Assembly: GCA_037176905.1 (NCBI GenBank)
Contig: JBBBWG010024779.1
Coordinates: forward strand, 1-64,000
DNA: 64,000 bases
Source of the DNA: Azolla pinnata
Lineage: Eukaryota; Streptophyta; Polypodiopsida; Salviniales; Salviniaceae
Reading direction: 5' to 3'
Every line of letters begins with the position of its first letter. Position 1 is the first letter of the stretch. The translations under genes and the position numbers were made by a program. Below, one piece after another: positions 33,434-46,563 of the stretch. The notes under the pieces are model-generated. The model saw only the letters and a program-made list of their open reading frames with translations. It ran no database searches and was not told where the DNA came from.

Positions 33434-35639
33434 ACGTGCCATTCCGTACGTATCGTGGATAGGCCTCCTTCTGTAGCTGGGGGCACGGCCTCTGCTCTGC
33501 TCTCTGCTTTCGCTGCCTGGTCTTGCAAGCATGGGATGGATTGGCTTCGATGCTCTGTTTGCAGACACTCGTTTCTGGGATTCTCGACCATCGTAGGCCG
33601 GGATGGTGTGACAAAAGATTCCAGAAGTCACGTCTCTCGATCGCGTAGCCCTCCGTCGCCAATCGGCAGATCTGGCCCCCTGGCCCCCTCTGTGTGGTGC
33701 CCAGAAAAGAACTTCTCCGGTCGTTCTACACCAAACCCATGTGGTGTAGAATTTCTGGTGCCATTGGAATCATCGGCCAGATTCTCCCTGCCGTCCGGCT
33801 CGCAATCGGGGGTTCTCCTCTGTGTCCCCGATGAACAGGGCACATTCGTCGATGGAATCGTCGAGTCCTACTACCTGACCTAAAATATGAAAAGGCTACA
33901 GATGCTCGAAGTTGGGCTATGTATATCCACACCAAGTATTGCCACATCGAATGGCCAAAATGCTCGTTGAGAATCTAACCAGTGACAGACAACTCGTGCG
34001 CTGATCGACAGAACACCGTTCCCTTACCAACCGATTATACATGTCCGTTGCCGATTATACCTAACCTAGCTAGCGATTCCCATCTCGAGCCCTTTAATCC
34101 CAAAAAGCGTGACACTGCCGAGGAAGCTTTCCTTTCTTTTATTAGCCGGATCGTTAACAATCCGTGCCTCGGTTTAACAAACTATCGAGTTCGTAACGAT
34201 TTTTTTACTTCAGGGTAAATCACCCCAACTTTTTTCTTGGGCTTGTTTATGTTTGGTTGTCGCCTACCTACACCCGTGAGCTGGTCATGATCTTGGGGTG
34301 AAATTGTATAGAACTTGACGCTACCATCGACATCGCTTTTGGATGGATAGCCATTTATTCAATTAGCCGCAGTCGAGTGGAATTCGATGGAATATGAAGT
34401 TTATCCATAATATCTCTCATGGGAAAGAGACGGATTTGCGCACGTCATAAGGGTTTAGTGTTAGGGTTTCTGATAAAAGTAGGGTATCATTAAAGTCCCT
34501 GTTAATGTGTTTTAGGTTATGTGTGAGAACATATGAGGTTTGGCTCTATATAAAGAAAGCTAGCTACCTACCTCTTGGGACCCTTCCAACACTTCAATGC
34601 AGGGTTTAACTAGTGTGAGAAGGTTCTAGGTGGGCATTCTTAAGAATCACTTTTACAAATCAACAATATAACCTTCGTTCATCTACGGTTACGTGGGACG
34701 TTGATGAGCACGTGGATTCGTCTCCCACCGTTAATAGGTATGATTTGGTAAAAATAGTCCCTGATTTTTTAACCTTGCCTTCTGATTTCTCGGATCAAGC
34801 CTCTAAAAGGGATGATGACCTTTCTCGTCTTATACCGCAATGTCTAACCCTTCGCTAGGTCAATCCGACATTCCCTCGATCGATCGGCTCCTTCCTACAC
34901 AGTTTAACAAAGTCATGGGGGCTGGTTTTTTTATGGAAGAGCTGAAAACCATTCTTTTGGGCACTCGTTTCTTCTAAATTGCTCATTCGGACCAATGCGC
35001 ATACTTCAACAACTGAACAAAATGCTAGCGATCGATGACCCTTGTTTCGCGCATTTGGAATGCTTGATTTCAAGCACACCACCGAAACGTTTGAGATCAC
35101 ACTATTTTGTATTGTTGATGCTGTTTATGATCAAGGCATACTAATGGCGCTCACTCAGCTACGACGTGGGGCTTGTTAAGGGCGCTCCGATTTTCTCAAA
35201 CTGACAACAAATCGGCATGTAATTATAAAAACTCAAGCAATTAATTAACACATAGTTCCGATCAACACCGCAAATAACTAGTTAATCAACACATACTTCT
35301 TCAATGTTGTAACTGATCGACAGGCACATAATCGTTGGTATTGCAAGAAATTACTTGATGATGTGACTAGTAGATGAACTCGATCAGAATCAACGTACGA
35401 CATATATTCTATTCCTTGAAAGACACTCAATCGATCATTCGACGACAAGGAGAGCGTTGATATCCAAATGTGCCAAGATCTTTGGCAACGAAACGATCAC
35501 CCGCTGTAGGTGCAGTTAAGGAATTTGAGTCAATGATTATTCGCACGATGAACGGCCGATACGACAGTATTTCCGACCATTCGGCCCGTAATATGTTTCA
35601 CAAACAATGGCATAATTCTCATTTGTTTTTGAGATACAT
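33434..35639. other. Divergent spacer between the CIP7-like gene (-) and ASF1 (+)
   Basis: Open frames such as 33455-33883 (+, 142 codons) and 33982-34218 (+) resemble no family. A TATA-like CTCTATATAAAG at about 34543 stands far from either start codon and cannot be tied to a gene. No RNA gene or intact element was seen. Confidence 0.4.
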
Positions 35640-35850
35640 CCACCCATGCATACATGCAGATCAAGCATGCACACATCCATAACATACATGCATACAACAC
35701 CACGCTCACACGCATGCATGCATACATACATACATACGTGCATGCATGCATGCACACATGCACACATACATACATAAAATACACATGCATACATACATGC
35801 ATGCATATGCAAACGCATGCATGCATGCATTCATGCAGACACACATACAT
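35640..35850. repeat. CATGCATACA-type microsatellite
   Basis: Mixed CATGCATG and CATACATACATA units, about 210 bp, ending about 250 bp before the ASF1 ATG. Frames through it are poly His/Met/Thr and are not genes. It echoes the TGCATG array at 32938-33290 on the other side of the same spacer. Confidence 0.92.
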
Positions 35851-36097
35851 CGAAGCAGCAGACGGAGGAGGAGACCACAGTCGCAGACATATTTCATTTT
35901 CCCGCCATTGTTGCCCTCGCCGTTCTGCAGACGAAGCAGTAGCGAAGAAGGAAAGAGCTCTGAGAGGCGCTGAAGCAGGAGGCGGTGGAGGCGGGGGGCC
36001 TTTTCATCGAACGCAAGAGAGCAGGAATCGGGAGATAAGAGGACAACGAAGAGGACGGTGGAGAAGCAAGCCAGAGAGAAATCGGGGAGGCGACGCC

Positions 36098-38546
36098 ATG
36101 AGCGCAGTGAATGTGACGAATGTCTCAGTTCTTGACAACCCTTCCATGTTTCTCAACCCTTTCCAGTTTGAGATCGCCTACGAATGTCTCATTCCCCTCA
36201 GCGACGGTCAGTCCTGTTTCTTCCGAACCCTAATTATTTTGTCAATGTTTTAAAAGATTTCATCATTTGCTTCTCTTCGTTTTTCTGGCACGTTGAGGAT
36301 GGGTACGTGTTCATGGTAATCATAAAATCCTTTTTTGTTTACTTTGAAATCCGGAAATATGCACTGGTATGCTGTTGATTGTGGGTCTTTTAGCCGTCAG
36401 ATTTCAAAGTATCGCTTCTTTAATGCTCAGAAACAGCTTCTTTTAGACTGCAAAGAATTTGTGATTGGAATTGTATCGCTTCTTTAATGCTCAGAAACAG
36501 CTTCTTTTAGACTGCAAAGAATTTGTGATTGGAATTTTCTGAATGAACTCATGATTTAGTTTTTTTTTTCCCTGTTTTGGCGTCTCAATTAACCTCGAAT
36601 CTCCATGTTTAAAGTATGGCTGAGATGTCTTTTTTTTCTTGATAGTCGGAGGTCTTAATATCCTATGGATTGTGTTTTTCACGAAGTTGCTCATTAACCT
36701 AATGTTGTTGGTGATGTTCTAAGAATTTCAATCACCGTCAAATTTGCTTTAATACAATATGCTAAAGAATTAGAGCTTCTCACACACTTCCATATGTAGA
36801 TAATTAATAAATCCATAAACGCAATAATTTAAATCATTAGAATCCTCTAAAATTGTGTTTGATGATACCGCTTTAGTATTCTAATTTCCATCAATTATCT
36901 AAATAATCAGATCCAGTCATAAAATATGGTGTGCTCTACTTCCGTTTACAAGCTTTGAGTGCATGCTGTTTTTTTCAAGGTTATATGTATTGCATTCATG
37001 GTACTTAATTTATTCAGGAAACTGTTTCATTGATGGTTGCAAGTGCTTCTTGGATTTTCATTTGCATATTGTGAACATTATTTATATTCTTCTTTCGAAG
37101 TCAACCTTTTTTTGTAGCATTTGTTGCATTATTCCATCAGGAACAAGCAGTATATCTTAGATCATTTATGACTATTAAAATTCTGTGTGTTTGAAATACT
37201 TTGTATGATAATTTCAGCATTGTATGTCATTTCTATGTATCATAGTTATCATGTTTAGTATGTTATTTTGGATGCCTGTGTGCCGTTTTATGAACAATGA
37301 TTGTTTCGGCAGTAAAAGGTATGTATTAGGCCTCTTTTTCTTATTTTGCAAATACGCTATATTTGTAACTTTGAGTCATGTACAAGTCTGTATAAATTTC
37401 TGCTTGTGCCAGAATGTCAAATACCTTTAGCTTTTACAGAAAAGATGAGAGTTTGCTCTCTGTTTTGCTTCATTCTGTGCAAGAAACTTGAGTTGAATGT
37501 TCATTTTATGAATGTAAGATCTTTTCCATTGCTTTGGGAAAAGAAAGGTTATCCTGTCAAGAAGACAGATTTATCTATTGTTATTTGTGCCACTAACTTT
37601 ACATAATGGGCAGACTTGGAGTGGAAGCTTACATATGTGGGGTCGGCAGAGGACGAGAAGTATGACCAGCTGTTGGAGAGTGTTCTTGTTGGTCCTGTGA
37701 ATGTTGGAAATTATCGGTTTGTTTTCCAGGTAAGAAGATTTTGCAGTGGATGTGGCTTACATAAACAGAAAAGAACATGTTATTTTTGGATCTCTCTATC
37801 AAATCAATAAAAAAAATGATTATTGTAATGTGAAAGTGGTAAATCCCCAAACAATGCAAAAGAAAATAATGCAACGTCATTTTGGATAATTACAAGCTTA
37901 TGCATTTAGACGGTCACCTGTAGGTGTACAGACTGCACATCTGCATGATCATTGAAATCTGCCCAGTTTCAAGAAATGCATTTTGAAAAGTAATAACTGG
38001 TTTCTGGACTCTATTTGTACTTCCATTCATTCAATGAGTATAGCAAGAGTTGGACGTGAATTTCTGTAAATGGGGTACAAATTTTCTTGGAGAAAATGCA
38101 TGTTTGAAGCAGGTTTATTTTGTATTTCCTTACAGGCAGATCCTCCCAAACCAGAGAAGATACCTGAGGAAGACATATTGGGAGTGACTGTCCTCCTTCT
38201 CACATGTTCTTACCTGGGTCAAGAGTTCATTAGGGTTGGTTACTACGTGAGCAATGACTACATAGATGAACAATTGCGAGAAGAGCCACCTCCCAAGGTC
38301 TTGCTTGACAAAGTTCAACGGAACATTCTTGCAGATAAGCCTAGGGTCACCAAGTTCCCTATAGTTTTCACCCCTCCGTGTACTACAGATGTAACAATGA
38401 TCAATCCACCATCCGAAAATTCATCTCTTTTCGGATTCCCTCCTGTTGATGATACATCTCACCCGATGGATGCTGAGCATTCAAATCTTGGGTTTGAGGT
38501 TGAGAACTCAAATCTTCTATCTGAGGTCGAAAATTCATATCAATAA
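36098..38546 (+). CDS. ASF1: Histone chaperone ASF1
   Basis: ASF1 binds histone H3-H4 dimers and hands them to CAF-1 or HIRA for nucleosome assembly during replication and transcription in the nucleus. Three exons, 36098-36206, 37614-37729 and 38136-38546, give 211 residues. The conserved core is nearly complete: [110 protein letters not shown] and RVTKFPIVF. The family's H3-binding region falls within this core. The acidic tail is short and includes two related pieces, GFEVENSN and LSEVENSY. Intron 1 (1407 bp) contains a perfect 64-bp tandem duplication. The ATG context is GACGCCATGAGC. Confidence 0.96.
36409..36536. repeat. Perfect 64-bp tandem duplication in ASF1 intron 1
   Basis: 36409-36472 and 36473-36536 are identical by eye, each starting GTATCGCTTCTTTAATGCTC and ending GTGATTGGAATT. 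Confidence 0.95.
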
Positions 38547-41415
38547 CAATTTTGTGATAGAAGACTGTTTTTCTCAGTGGGTGCATGCACCTTTATATGC
38601 CTAGAAAGTGATCGAAAATATGATAGAGATGATTGAAAATATGATAGCTTATGCCGTGTATGATATCTTAACATTTTTAACCAATTCTTCACCCTCTTTT
38701 ATGACATACTTAAAGATGGATGGGATCCTGGAAATTACCATATACGTTAGCCGATTCTGGAATGCAAGGAAGCCTCTATTCAAATGGTGAACACATAATG
38801 AGTTTTTATTTCTTGCTTGACAGAGATACAGCAGAGTATTAGAGACGATCAGCTATAGGATAAATGGATCTACATCCTGGTAAGGTTTGAAAGCTATATG
38901 TATTTTGGCTTGAAAGTCTCTATAGTGCATGAAGAGTAAAGGTTGCTACCAATGTAAGGTTTTACCTTTTAGTCTTCTATGTTGTTGTAGTACATTGATT
39001 TAACAATAACATTTTGTGTAAAAAGATTTAACGAGGGTCATTGTACATGCATATTGCTGTGAAAATTTGAGTTTGAATGCTTATTGCTGGAATCTAAGGT
39101 TAATTTTTTAAGAATCTAACATGTCACTTAACCTGTGCTTTTGAAGAAAAACATCTGTTTCATATAGGCTGCGGGCAGAAAAGAAAACGTATCATGGGGA
39201 AGTGTTGGAATATCCCTTTGGTGTCACCTATCTATCAAAATACTCTTCTTAGTCCCATAGTTATGATAATGCCCTTGATCTAAGTAAACTAATTATGTTA
39301 TTACAAGTATACAAACAAGTACAAAGCTTATTTGAAGAGAACCTACAAGTCTTGACTAATTATCAGCATGTTTCTGGGTCTAAACTTAATAATAGCATTG
39401 GCATATATGCCATTGGGTTCAGACTGCTAGAATGTTTTACAGAATAAGATCAGTTCCACTTTGCTGCAAGTTTCACCTAAGTTAAAAGTATACTGAGTTG
39501 GTTTATATAGATTATGATACTCCTGAAGTATGTAGAATGATATTTCTATCGATTGACCATTATAAGAATGGTTATTTTAGCTACTGATGGCTATTTGTAA
39601 TTCTCTTCTTAGCTTATTATGGGAAATTTTAGTCAATGACTTTGCTTGGATAAAATTGTGTGTTTTGTAGTTGGTTAATCTCATATATATAATTTTCTGT
39701 ATGCATGTATGTTTATTGTGTTCATGCAACATGCCGTTCAAATTGTTGACCTTATATATATAAAGTTCCCTACATTCCCAGGTAGCACACTTATCAATAT
39801 TCTATGTGATTTCAATCCTTCTTCAATACAATTGATAGCGTGTTTCAATTGGAAGTTTAGGGGTTAATTGAATGTTTCTGAGGTTGTGCTAGTAGATTGG
39901 CCATTTTATAGAAGCCTTTCAACCTGTCTTCTATGGAAGACAAATGGCTTCAATTGCAACCAGAATAATGCAACTTATACTTTACATCTGTGCTAAAAAA
40001 TGCTCTTCAACTGTTTGTGCTACTCCAGGAAATGGTTCCAGTTCCAAGCAAAAAAGACGTATCTTGATCCTTACAAAGATTTCCTGTTAAGATGTGCGTC
40101 TTTTGTCTCAATCATCAGTGTATGCCCTTCGAGTGAAGTGAGTACTTTTCATGCTTGTAGAGGCTGATAATAACAACTTCTGAACCTCTTGGCACAAACT
40201 AGATGAACATGCTTGCGTGTTTGTGTAAACTAGTAAGGAGCTTGACTTGGTCGTCAAGTGATTGTCAGATATATAAGCCTCCTTCCTAATAGTTTTCTGA
40301 CATTGTGTTGGCTCGCATAGCTCCCCGATGCATATTATCAGCTCATGTTGATTGGGAGCAGGTAAGTCCTCAATTTTCCTATATTGTTGTATTGAGAGAG
40401 CAGGATTCTATCCAGGATCCAAATGCCTTAAAAACAGTGCGAATTTCTGAATTTTTGTTATCTCTAGCTTTTTGAGGGTAAATCTTTACATCGACTAACT
40501 ATTCAAATTGACCAATTGGACTTGTTTAAAATGTGAAACAAGTTCTTCCAACTTTGGCATTTCGAAGCTGATTTTATGAAGATTTTCAAATGCCATGCTT
40601 TTGATGATAAACATGATATATATCATCATCGAACACATCTACGGATTGCTAGGAGTTTCTGGTGGTTGACTCATGACACATTGATGGAATAAAGCCTTTG
40701 GGTAAAACAATGTTGAGTGGAGATAAAAAGAGAAACTGTGTTTCTAAAGTGAAAATACTCAAAAAACTTGCAAACAATTTGCTAAAGCAGAAACTGTGCA
40801 GGATTGTTTACCTGATAGCCCACTTGACAGTTCCATGTGTAGAGGAGCGATAATTGACAAGGGGCTTTTGATCCATGCACAAGTGTGATCAATGATCTTG
40901 AAAACCTTGTCAAAATCTCCAAAAAACGGCCAGCATAATAAGCTTTCTGAGAAATATACCCAAAGATATTCGAGTTTTTTTACATAAAAGAATGCTGTAT
41001 CGTTCACAAACAAGCAGCTGGCTGCAAAAATGCAAAACTTTGTCTTAGCTTTCATGTGTTATTAAACGCAAGCTGATAACACAGAACCACTAAACTATAT
41101 AGCAATAATCCACCAGAATATAAAAGCCGTGATTGCAAATCATCCTGCAAAAAACATGTATATCCATCTGCAGAAAGCCATACTCGATGGAAATCAAAAG
41201 GGTTATGTAGTATAATGGATGAGGCCACGATGAACTCGAATGATGCTTTATGCATATACTCGATGGAATCGGTGGATGCTATATATCCATGGGCATGAAC
41301 CCACATAGCTGCTCATTTCAATAGTGTGCAAAACATCCATATGCCCATATGTGCTGGACCATTGATGGACTCCAAAAAGAGCTCTATCACATTTTGCAGC
41401 CAGACTCGAAACCTT
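38547..41415. other. Convergent spacer between ASF1 (+) and NTH1 (-)
   Basis: AT-rich, with only short open frames (the largest, 40759-41055 minus, 98 codons, is unlike any family). It should contain both 3' UTRs; no other feature was recognised. Confidence 0.45.
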
Positions 41416-44400
41416 TCATCCTTCAAACTTTCGACTTGCATTTCTGTTTCCGTCTTTCACTCTTGGAGATGTCACAGACTTGACAGGACTGTGAGACTCT
41501 TTGAAAGCTGCAGGGCAGTCCGTGTTGAGAAGGCATTGATGACACCGTGGTCGTAAGGGTGTACAAATTGTCTGCCCAAAGCCGACCTACAGTTTTGCCA
41601 CGAAACGCTAAACAGCTGGTTAGTTAACGTATAAAACAAGTTAAATAATTTTGGATAGCTAATTTGAATCTCAGTATTTTTTGACTTACAGTTTCTTCAA
41701 ATCTTTACAAGAACGAAATATAAATGGCAAATGAAACCTGTGTCTAGATGCTTACAAGAAGCGGATTGATTCCCACCCACTCCTCCAGTGGAAGCCAAGC
41801 TTCAAGTGCTACCCTTGTTTCCTCAGGAGTTTTGGTTTTCTAATAAAATTAACATATGCACTATTTATTGAAAATTTGACATGCTGACAAGCCAAATAGC
41901 AATTTATTAACAAAGTAAGAGCTCAGCAAACATAACTAGTTCAATTGCCAATGTTGCATGATGACATCAATAACTGTATGAGTAAGCTCACTGTGTTCAA
42001 ATCTTACACTGTCACTATGTGTAAAAAATATTGTACTTTTGACTCATATTAAGGACCTACCTGTAAGCATCATTTTCCGCCATGTACAAGGTGCATCAAA
42101 ATTCCTGATTTACATCAATGCCAAGAGCTAAAACTTTCGTTACTCGGACCTTTGATTACTAGAAGGAAATCAGATTAAGTTGCCAGTGTCAAGGAGCAAG
42201 AGGATTATCAAGATGTTATACCTTTTCTACTACCTCACTGAGAAATTTGACATTACATTGCGAGCTTGTTGGAATAATCAAAAGTTCTCATGATGCATAT
42301 AACACAAGAATGAGTTATTCTATTTGATCACTTTATGGTTTTCCAAGCTGATAGAAATAATCTTATATACGTGCATCAAACAAACCTTTTGAAAAGCTCC
42401 TCCATTTTCTAGGACACTTAAAATCATATTTTGAATTATATGGATGATAATGCAATGAGTACAAATTAGAGTATGGAATGTGGTGAACATACACATTTAT
42501 CTGAACCTTATGGTTGATAGGAGGCTGCACACATAGCAATGACCAAAAACACAACAAGAATAGCAAATGAAATGACATGAGATTCAACTATGATATAGCA
42601 ATCTGTCTTACTGATTTATTTAGTAGACAAAAAAGTAATAAACTTATCCAGAACTAGCAGAATCATTCGTTTGTCAATTAGAATCTTTGCTCACCTGTGA
42701 TCGGCCTACCCAACCAAGCCTGTTAGAGATCCGATGAACATGAGTGTCAACACAAATACCTTGAACATTCTCCCAAGCAACATTCATGATCTGCAACATT
42801 TTTCATTTCCATTAAACCATTTCCATACACCAGAGTAATAAAACACGGATCAAAGACGATTTATCTGTGACATAAACTCCATACTAAATGTGCCATTTTG
42901 GGCCCTATTCCAGGCAACACCAAGAGTTCTTGTAAATTATTGGGGATATCTCCATTGTATTTATCCTGGCATATCTTTGCCACTTTCTTCAAATAATTTG
43001 CCTTTCGAGAGTAGAATCCAACCTACAAAACATCAGAAGGAAAAGTGATCAGTTGAGGTTAAAAGCTTAAAGATAAAGTACTACAATTAAATTATTACCG
43101 GATAAATAAGTTCACTTATCAATGCTTCTGATTCCTGTGCCATGCTTTCAACTGATAATATTCCTTGCTTCTGAAGCCTTTGCACAGCTCCTAATAAAAG
43201 AATAACAGAAACTCTCTAATATGAGATAGAATATTGTAAAAATAAGTGGAACAATCAGAAAGCAAGCTAACATGGTTATTTGAGACAATCTTCATGCACA
43301 CAGGGGAAGAAAAGACATTGTCAAATTGTCTCATCGTTGTATAAAAGCTTTTTCTAAACATTCTTCTTCGAAATAAAAATATGATCCATACACTTTCGGA
43401 TAACACTTTAACACAATTTTCTAATTTTCGAGCACTTTTTGTTACCAGATACTTTTCCCAATCACAATGTGTAATAAATCATAGGCATAAAAGACTCTTA
43501 AGTAGTCAATCTTGAATCACAGAAATTTCTGTTCCAATCAAGATTAGATTTTGCAATCAAATCTGAAGGCCATTTCCTTGTCTCCGATGCTCTTCTTTTC
43601 TTATGGTATTTGAAATATAACGGTCTTGCCAAAAACTCATTCAGAGAAGGCTAATCCTCTGTTATCTCTTACAGAAGATCCTTGTATTTTAAAAGGTTGT
43701 AATATGCATTGCAATTTTCACATATAGATCATTACTGGGGTCTCTTTTGAATCAACTAGCTATTTTCACGAATGACCCCTTTGAGAGACCAAATTTGACC
43801 ACTAGAAAGCTCTTATTAATGCCCTCCTCTTTCCTTTGTTGCATCTACCGCATCATGAGACCTCTTTTACCGTCACGTACACTTTGACAATATGTTATCA
43901 TTAAAGCATGACAATAAATTTTCTTCAGATAAGAATCCTCCTCTATCAAGTGTTCAAAGAAAATGAACATCAACTTGATCACATGTAGCAATACTAAAAG
44001 AATCAATGATGGTATTGAAGATCATATTTAGAACCATTGCCATGTCAAAAAAGTAACGGGCAACACTTAATTTAGAATCTAGAATTAAACCTGGGAAAAA
44101 CACTGGACTACACAGACATCTGAAGGAAATGAGGACACCCTCTTATCTGTTGAAAAAATCATCGAACTTTTAGGTTCCTCATTGTAAGCAGTGATAAGGA
44201 AATATTCGTTTTAGCTAAACCAAGATCACAAACATTAGATGATGGCTTTCTTTTCAAAGATCTTTAAACTATAGCTGATTTATTTAAAAACTAGAGGTGA
44301 AGCAACCAATCATGATACTCATAGCAATCCAACATTCCTATAAGTTGAAGGGATTGTGGGTGACCATGTGTGACCTCGTCCTTAGTTTGACTTGAGAGCA

Positions 44401-45824
44401 GAGCAGAGACTAATACTGCAAACCTATGCTCCTTGAAAAGAGAAAAAAAGGAAAAAAAAAAATTGAAACAGATTACTAACATATTCGAACAAGGGCTTAT
44501 GTAAATAAAATATAGCTAGACATAAATGTTTCTTCAAAATAATACTATTATTAAACTACATGTCATTGTGTGTTGAAACCACACCTTAGGTGGAAGGAAG
44601 CTACCGGCTTTTTCACAGCCCATAGTATCAACTGGGGCATCCCCAGATGCTCTCATCTTCTTTATTGCCTCTAGAGCTTGTTGCCATTGTGTTGGCATTG
44701 CTGACAAAAAAAACTATTTTTTACCACTTAAAACTTACGAAAAAGGACTTACAAAAAGGGACTTATGCTTAACTTAAAGGCTTTACACGGAACAGAAAAT
44801 GTAGTAACTTTTCTCTTTCAACATAGAAGTTTCATATTAAAGTAGACACATAAGATTATCTTAAATTTCATCACTTCCTGTAATTTTTTCCTGGAGTACC
44901 CATCTATCAACTTCAGATACAAAATTTAACCATTGAAAATTCCATTTTCATATGTCTATCTTTGCGTTTCACAATGACAGTAGGATTCATAAATGTGGGC
45001 ATAAATGTGCGTCATAACCCTCCCAAATGGAAATCATACTTCACAACACATTTTGCACAAATACTAATGGGTAGAGTACATCATGTGCAGCTAGAAACCT
45101 AAGCGTTATTTATTTCGCAGAACATCTATATATATCCCTGGTAGTTAATTTTATTCACTCCTTTACCATTGCTATTCAAAATTACAAATGGAAAAAATGC
45201 TATGTATGTAGAGACACAAATAGCTTATATGTATACAGCCATCATACAAATGTTATTAACTCCTCCCTTATCAATGTAAGAGTAAGGTTTTCAGAAACCT
45301 GGCGGAATAATCGAGGTACTCACATCATTGTCTATTTTTGCTTCAATGGCTTCCTCCTAATAAGGAAAAAGAAAGGAAGGAAAATAAAAAGCTATGGCTA
45401 TTTCTCATCAAGAAAGGAATGAAAATGAAATGCAAATGATGTGGACTTGCAAAACACCTTCACGCGATAGTTTTCTTGCTGATTCTGAATCACCTCTGCT
45501 TCATAAGAAACTTGCACTGGCTCTCTCTGTTTCACATTACTTCTGACTCTACGGATGCTTTGCTTGTGTATCTTGACGGTGGCAGAAACCTTCATTAACC
45601 TAGCACTCCTTCTGAGACCTGCGCAAAAAAGAAGGGGTTGAATGAAAAAGCATTACGAAAATGTTAGAAAAGGGACGAGGACCTAGGCTTTTCTCTGTAA
45701 TGGGCATAGCTTCAGCACTACATGGCTCGATTGTTGCAACCGGTGTGTCTCTGTTCCTATGGTGGGGGATCTGGTTCAATGGCATGTCGAAGAGCTCTTT
45801 CATATCAACAAACTCGAGGCACAT
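41416..45824 (-). CDS. NTH1: Endonuclease III homologue (bifunctional DNA glycosylase/AP lyase)
   Basis: Removes oxidised pyrimidines and cuts the abasic site in base excision repair; plant members act in chloroplast nucleoids or the nucleus. Ten exons: 45824-45683, 45618-45458, 45356-45299, 44700-44585, 44431-44365, 43190-43099, 43022-42885, 42790-42695, 41839-41756 and 41586-41416; 374 residues. Key parts: [36 protein letters not shown], the helix-hairpin-helix [14 protein letters not shown] with the catalytic lysine, and [14 protein letters not shown] with the catalytic aspartate. The 4Fe-4S loop [17 protein letters not shown] keeps the C-x6-C-x2-C-x5-C spacing. The first 95 residues are poorly conserved and basic ([10 protein letters not shown]). 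Exon 3 has a second possible donor, 45323-45322, but only the one at 45298-45297 keeps frame with exon 4. Length matches Arabidopsis NTH1. Confidence 0.94.
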
Positions 45825-46563
45825 TTGCGAAGCATATTGAGGAGCTCCTTATACTGGAGTTTGTGGGCGATTTTGTTTGCAATCGTTTGTGGCAGCGTTT
45901 CATGAAAGAATCACTAGAAGTTTTCTTCATATCTTACATCCAATCACGACGTAAATAAATTGCAGTTTTGGGCTTTTTATCAAATTCAGAGAATGCATTC
46001 GGATGTTTTGGAGACGCTGTATAAGTTAAAATTTGCATGGCTCGGTATTTACAACTACGGTATGCCTAAGTTGCAAATTTTGTATTCTTAACCATCCAAA
46101 AGAATAGATCAGATCAAAATCCTTACAATGTGTATAGTCAGAATTAGAAGATTTGGAACACAGAAAAACCAGAATTAGAAGAAGATTAACATTGGAAAAA
46201 TCAGAATTGGAAGAAGATTTGGGAACATACATAGAAAGCATGAAAAAGAGCTTTTCCAAACCTTGACCACTCGATGAGTCTTCAATGTCACGTCAATTCT
46301 CTTCTATCTCAATAAATACATCTCAAACTCAGACTTTATATTATAAACTCGTGAGAACTTGAATCTTGGAATTCTCAAAGAGGCCCCATACAAATAAAAA
46401 AATCGAAGTTTCTTCTAAATCTCTCATTACATCCTTCTCAAGGAAGAGTCTCTGATAAATTCCATTCACTCAGTATGGTCAAATACTCAACACGTAAGCT
46501 AAATTCACGTTTGAAAAGCAAAATGACGTGATCTATGACATCTTATATCAGGAATTTGTATCA
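45825..46563. other. Spacer between enoyl-ACP reductase and NTH1
   Basis: About 740 bp separate the enoyl-ACP reductase stop from the NTH1 start, both on the minus strand. It should hold the reductase 3' UTR and the NTH1 promoter. A short diverged repeat (AGAATTAGAAGA, then AGAATTGGAAGAAG) lies at about 46139-46217. Confidence 0.45.

Noticed and set aside
32513-33476. Several 120-210-codon His/Met/Cys-rich frames on both strands
   Set aside because: They follow the TGCATG minisatellite and neighbouring microsatellites, not a protein.
33455-33883. 142-codon plus-strand frame in the CIP7-ASF1 spacer
   Set aside because: No recognisable domain; overlapping frames on the minus strand are similarly open.
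34500-34760. TATA-containing segment that could be a repeat or element terminus
   Set aside because: No terminal repeats, coding domains or target-site duplication could be recognised, so no element is claimed.
35654-36253. 199-codon frame leading into ASF1
   Set aside because: The first part is CATACA repeat, and the end merely overlaps ASF1 exon 1 and runs into its intron. The ASF1 start at 36098 is fixed by family similarity.
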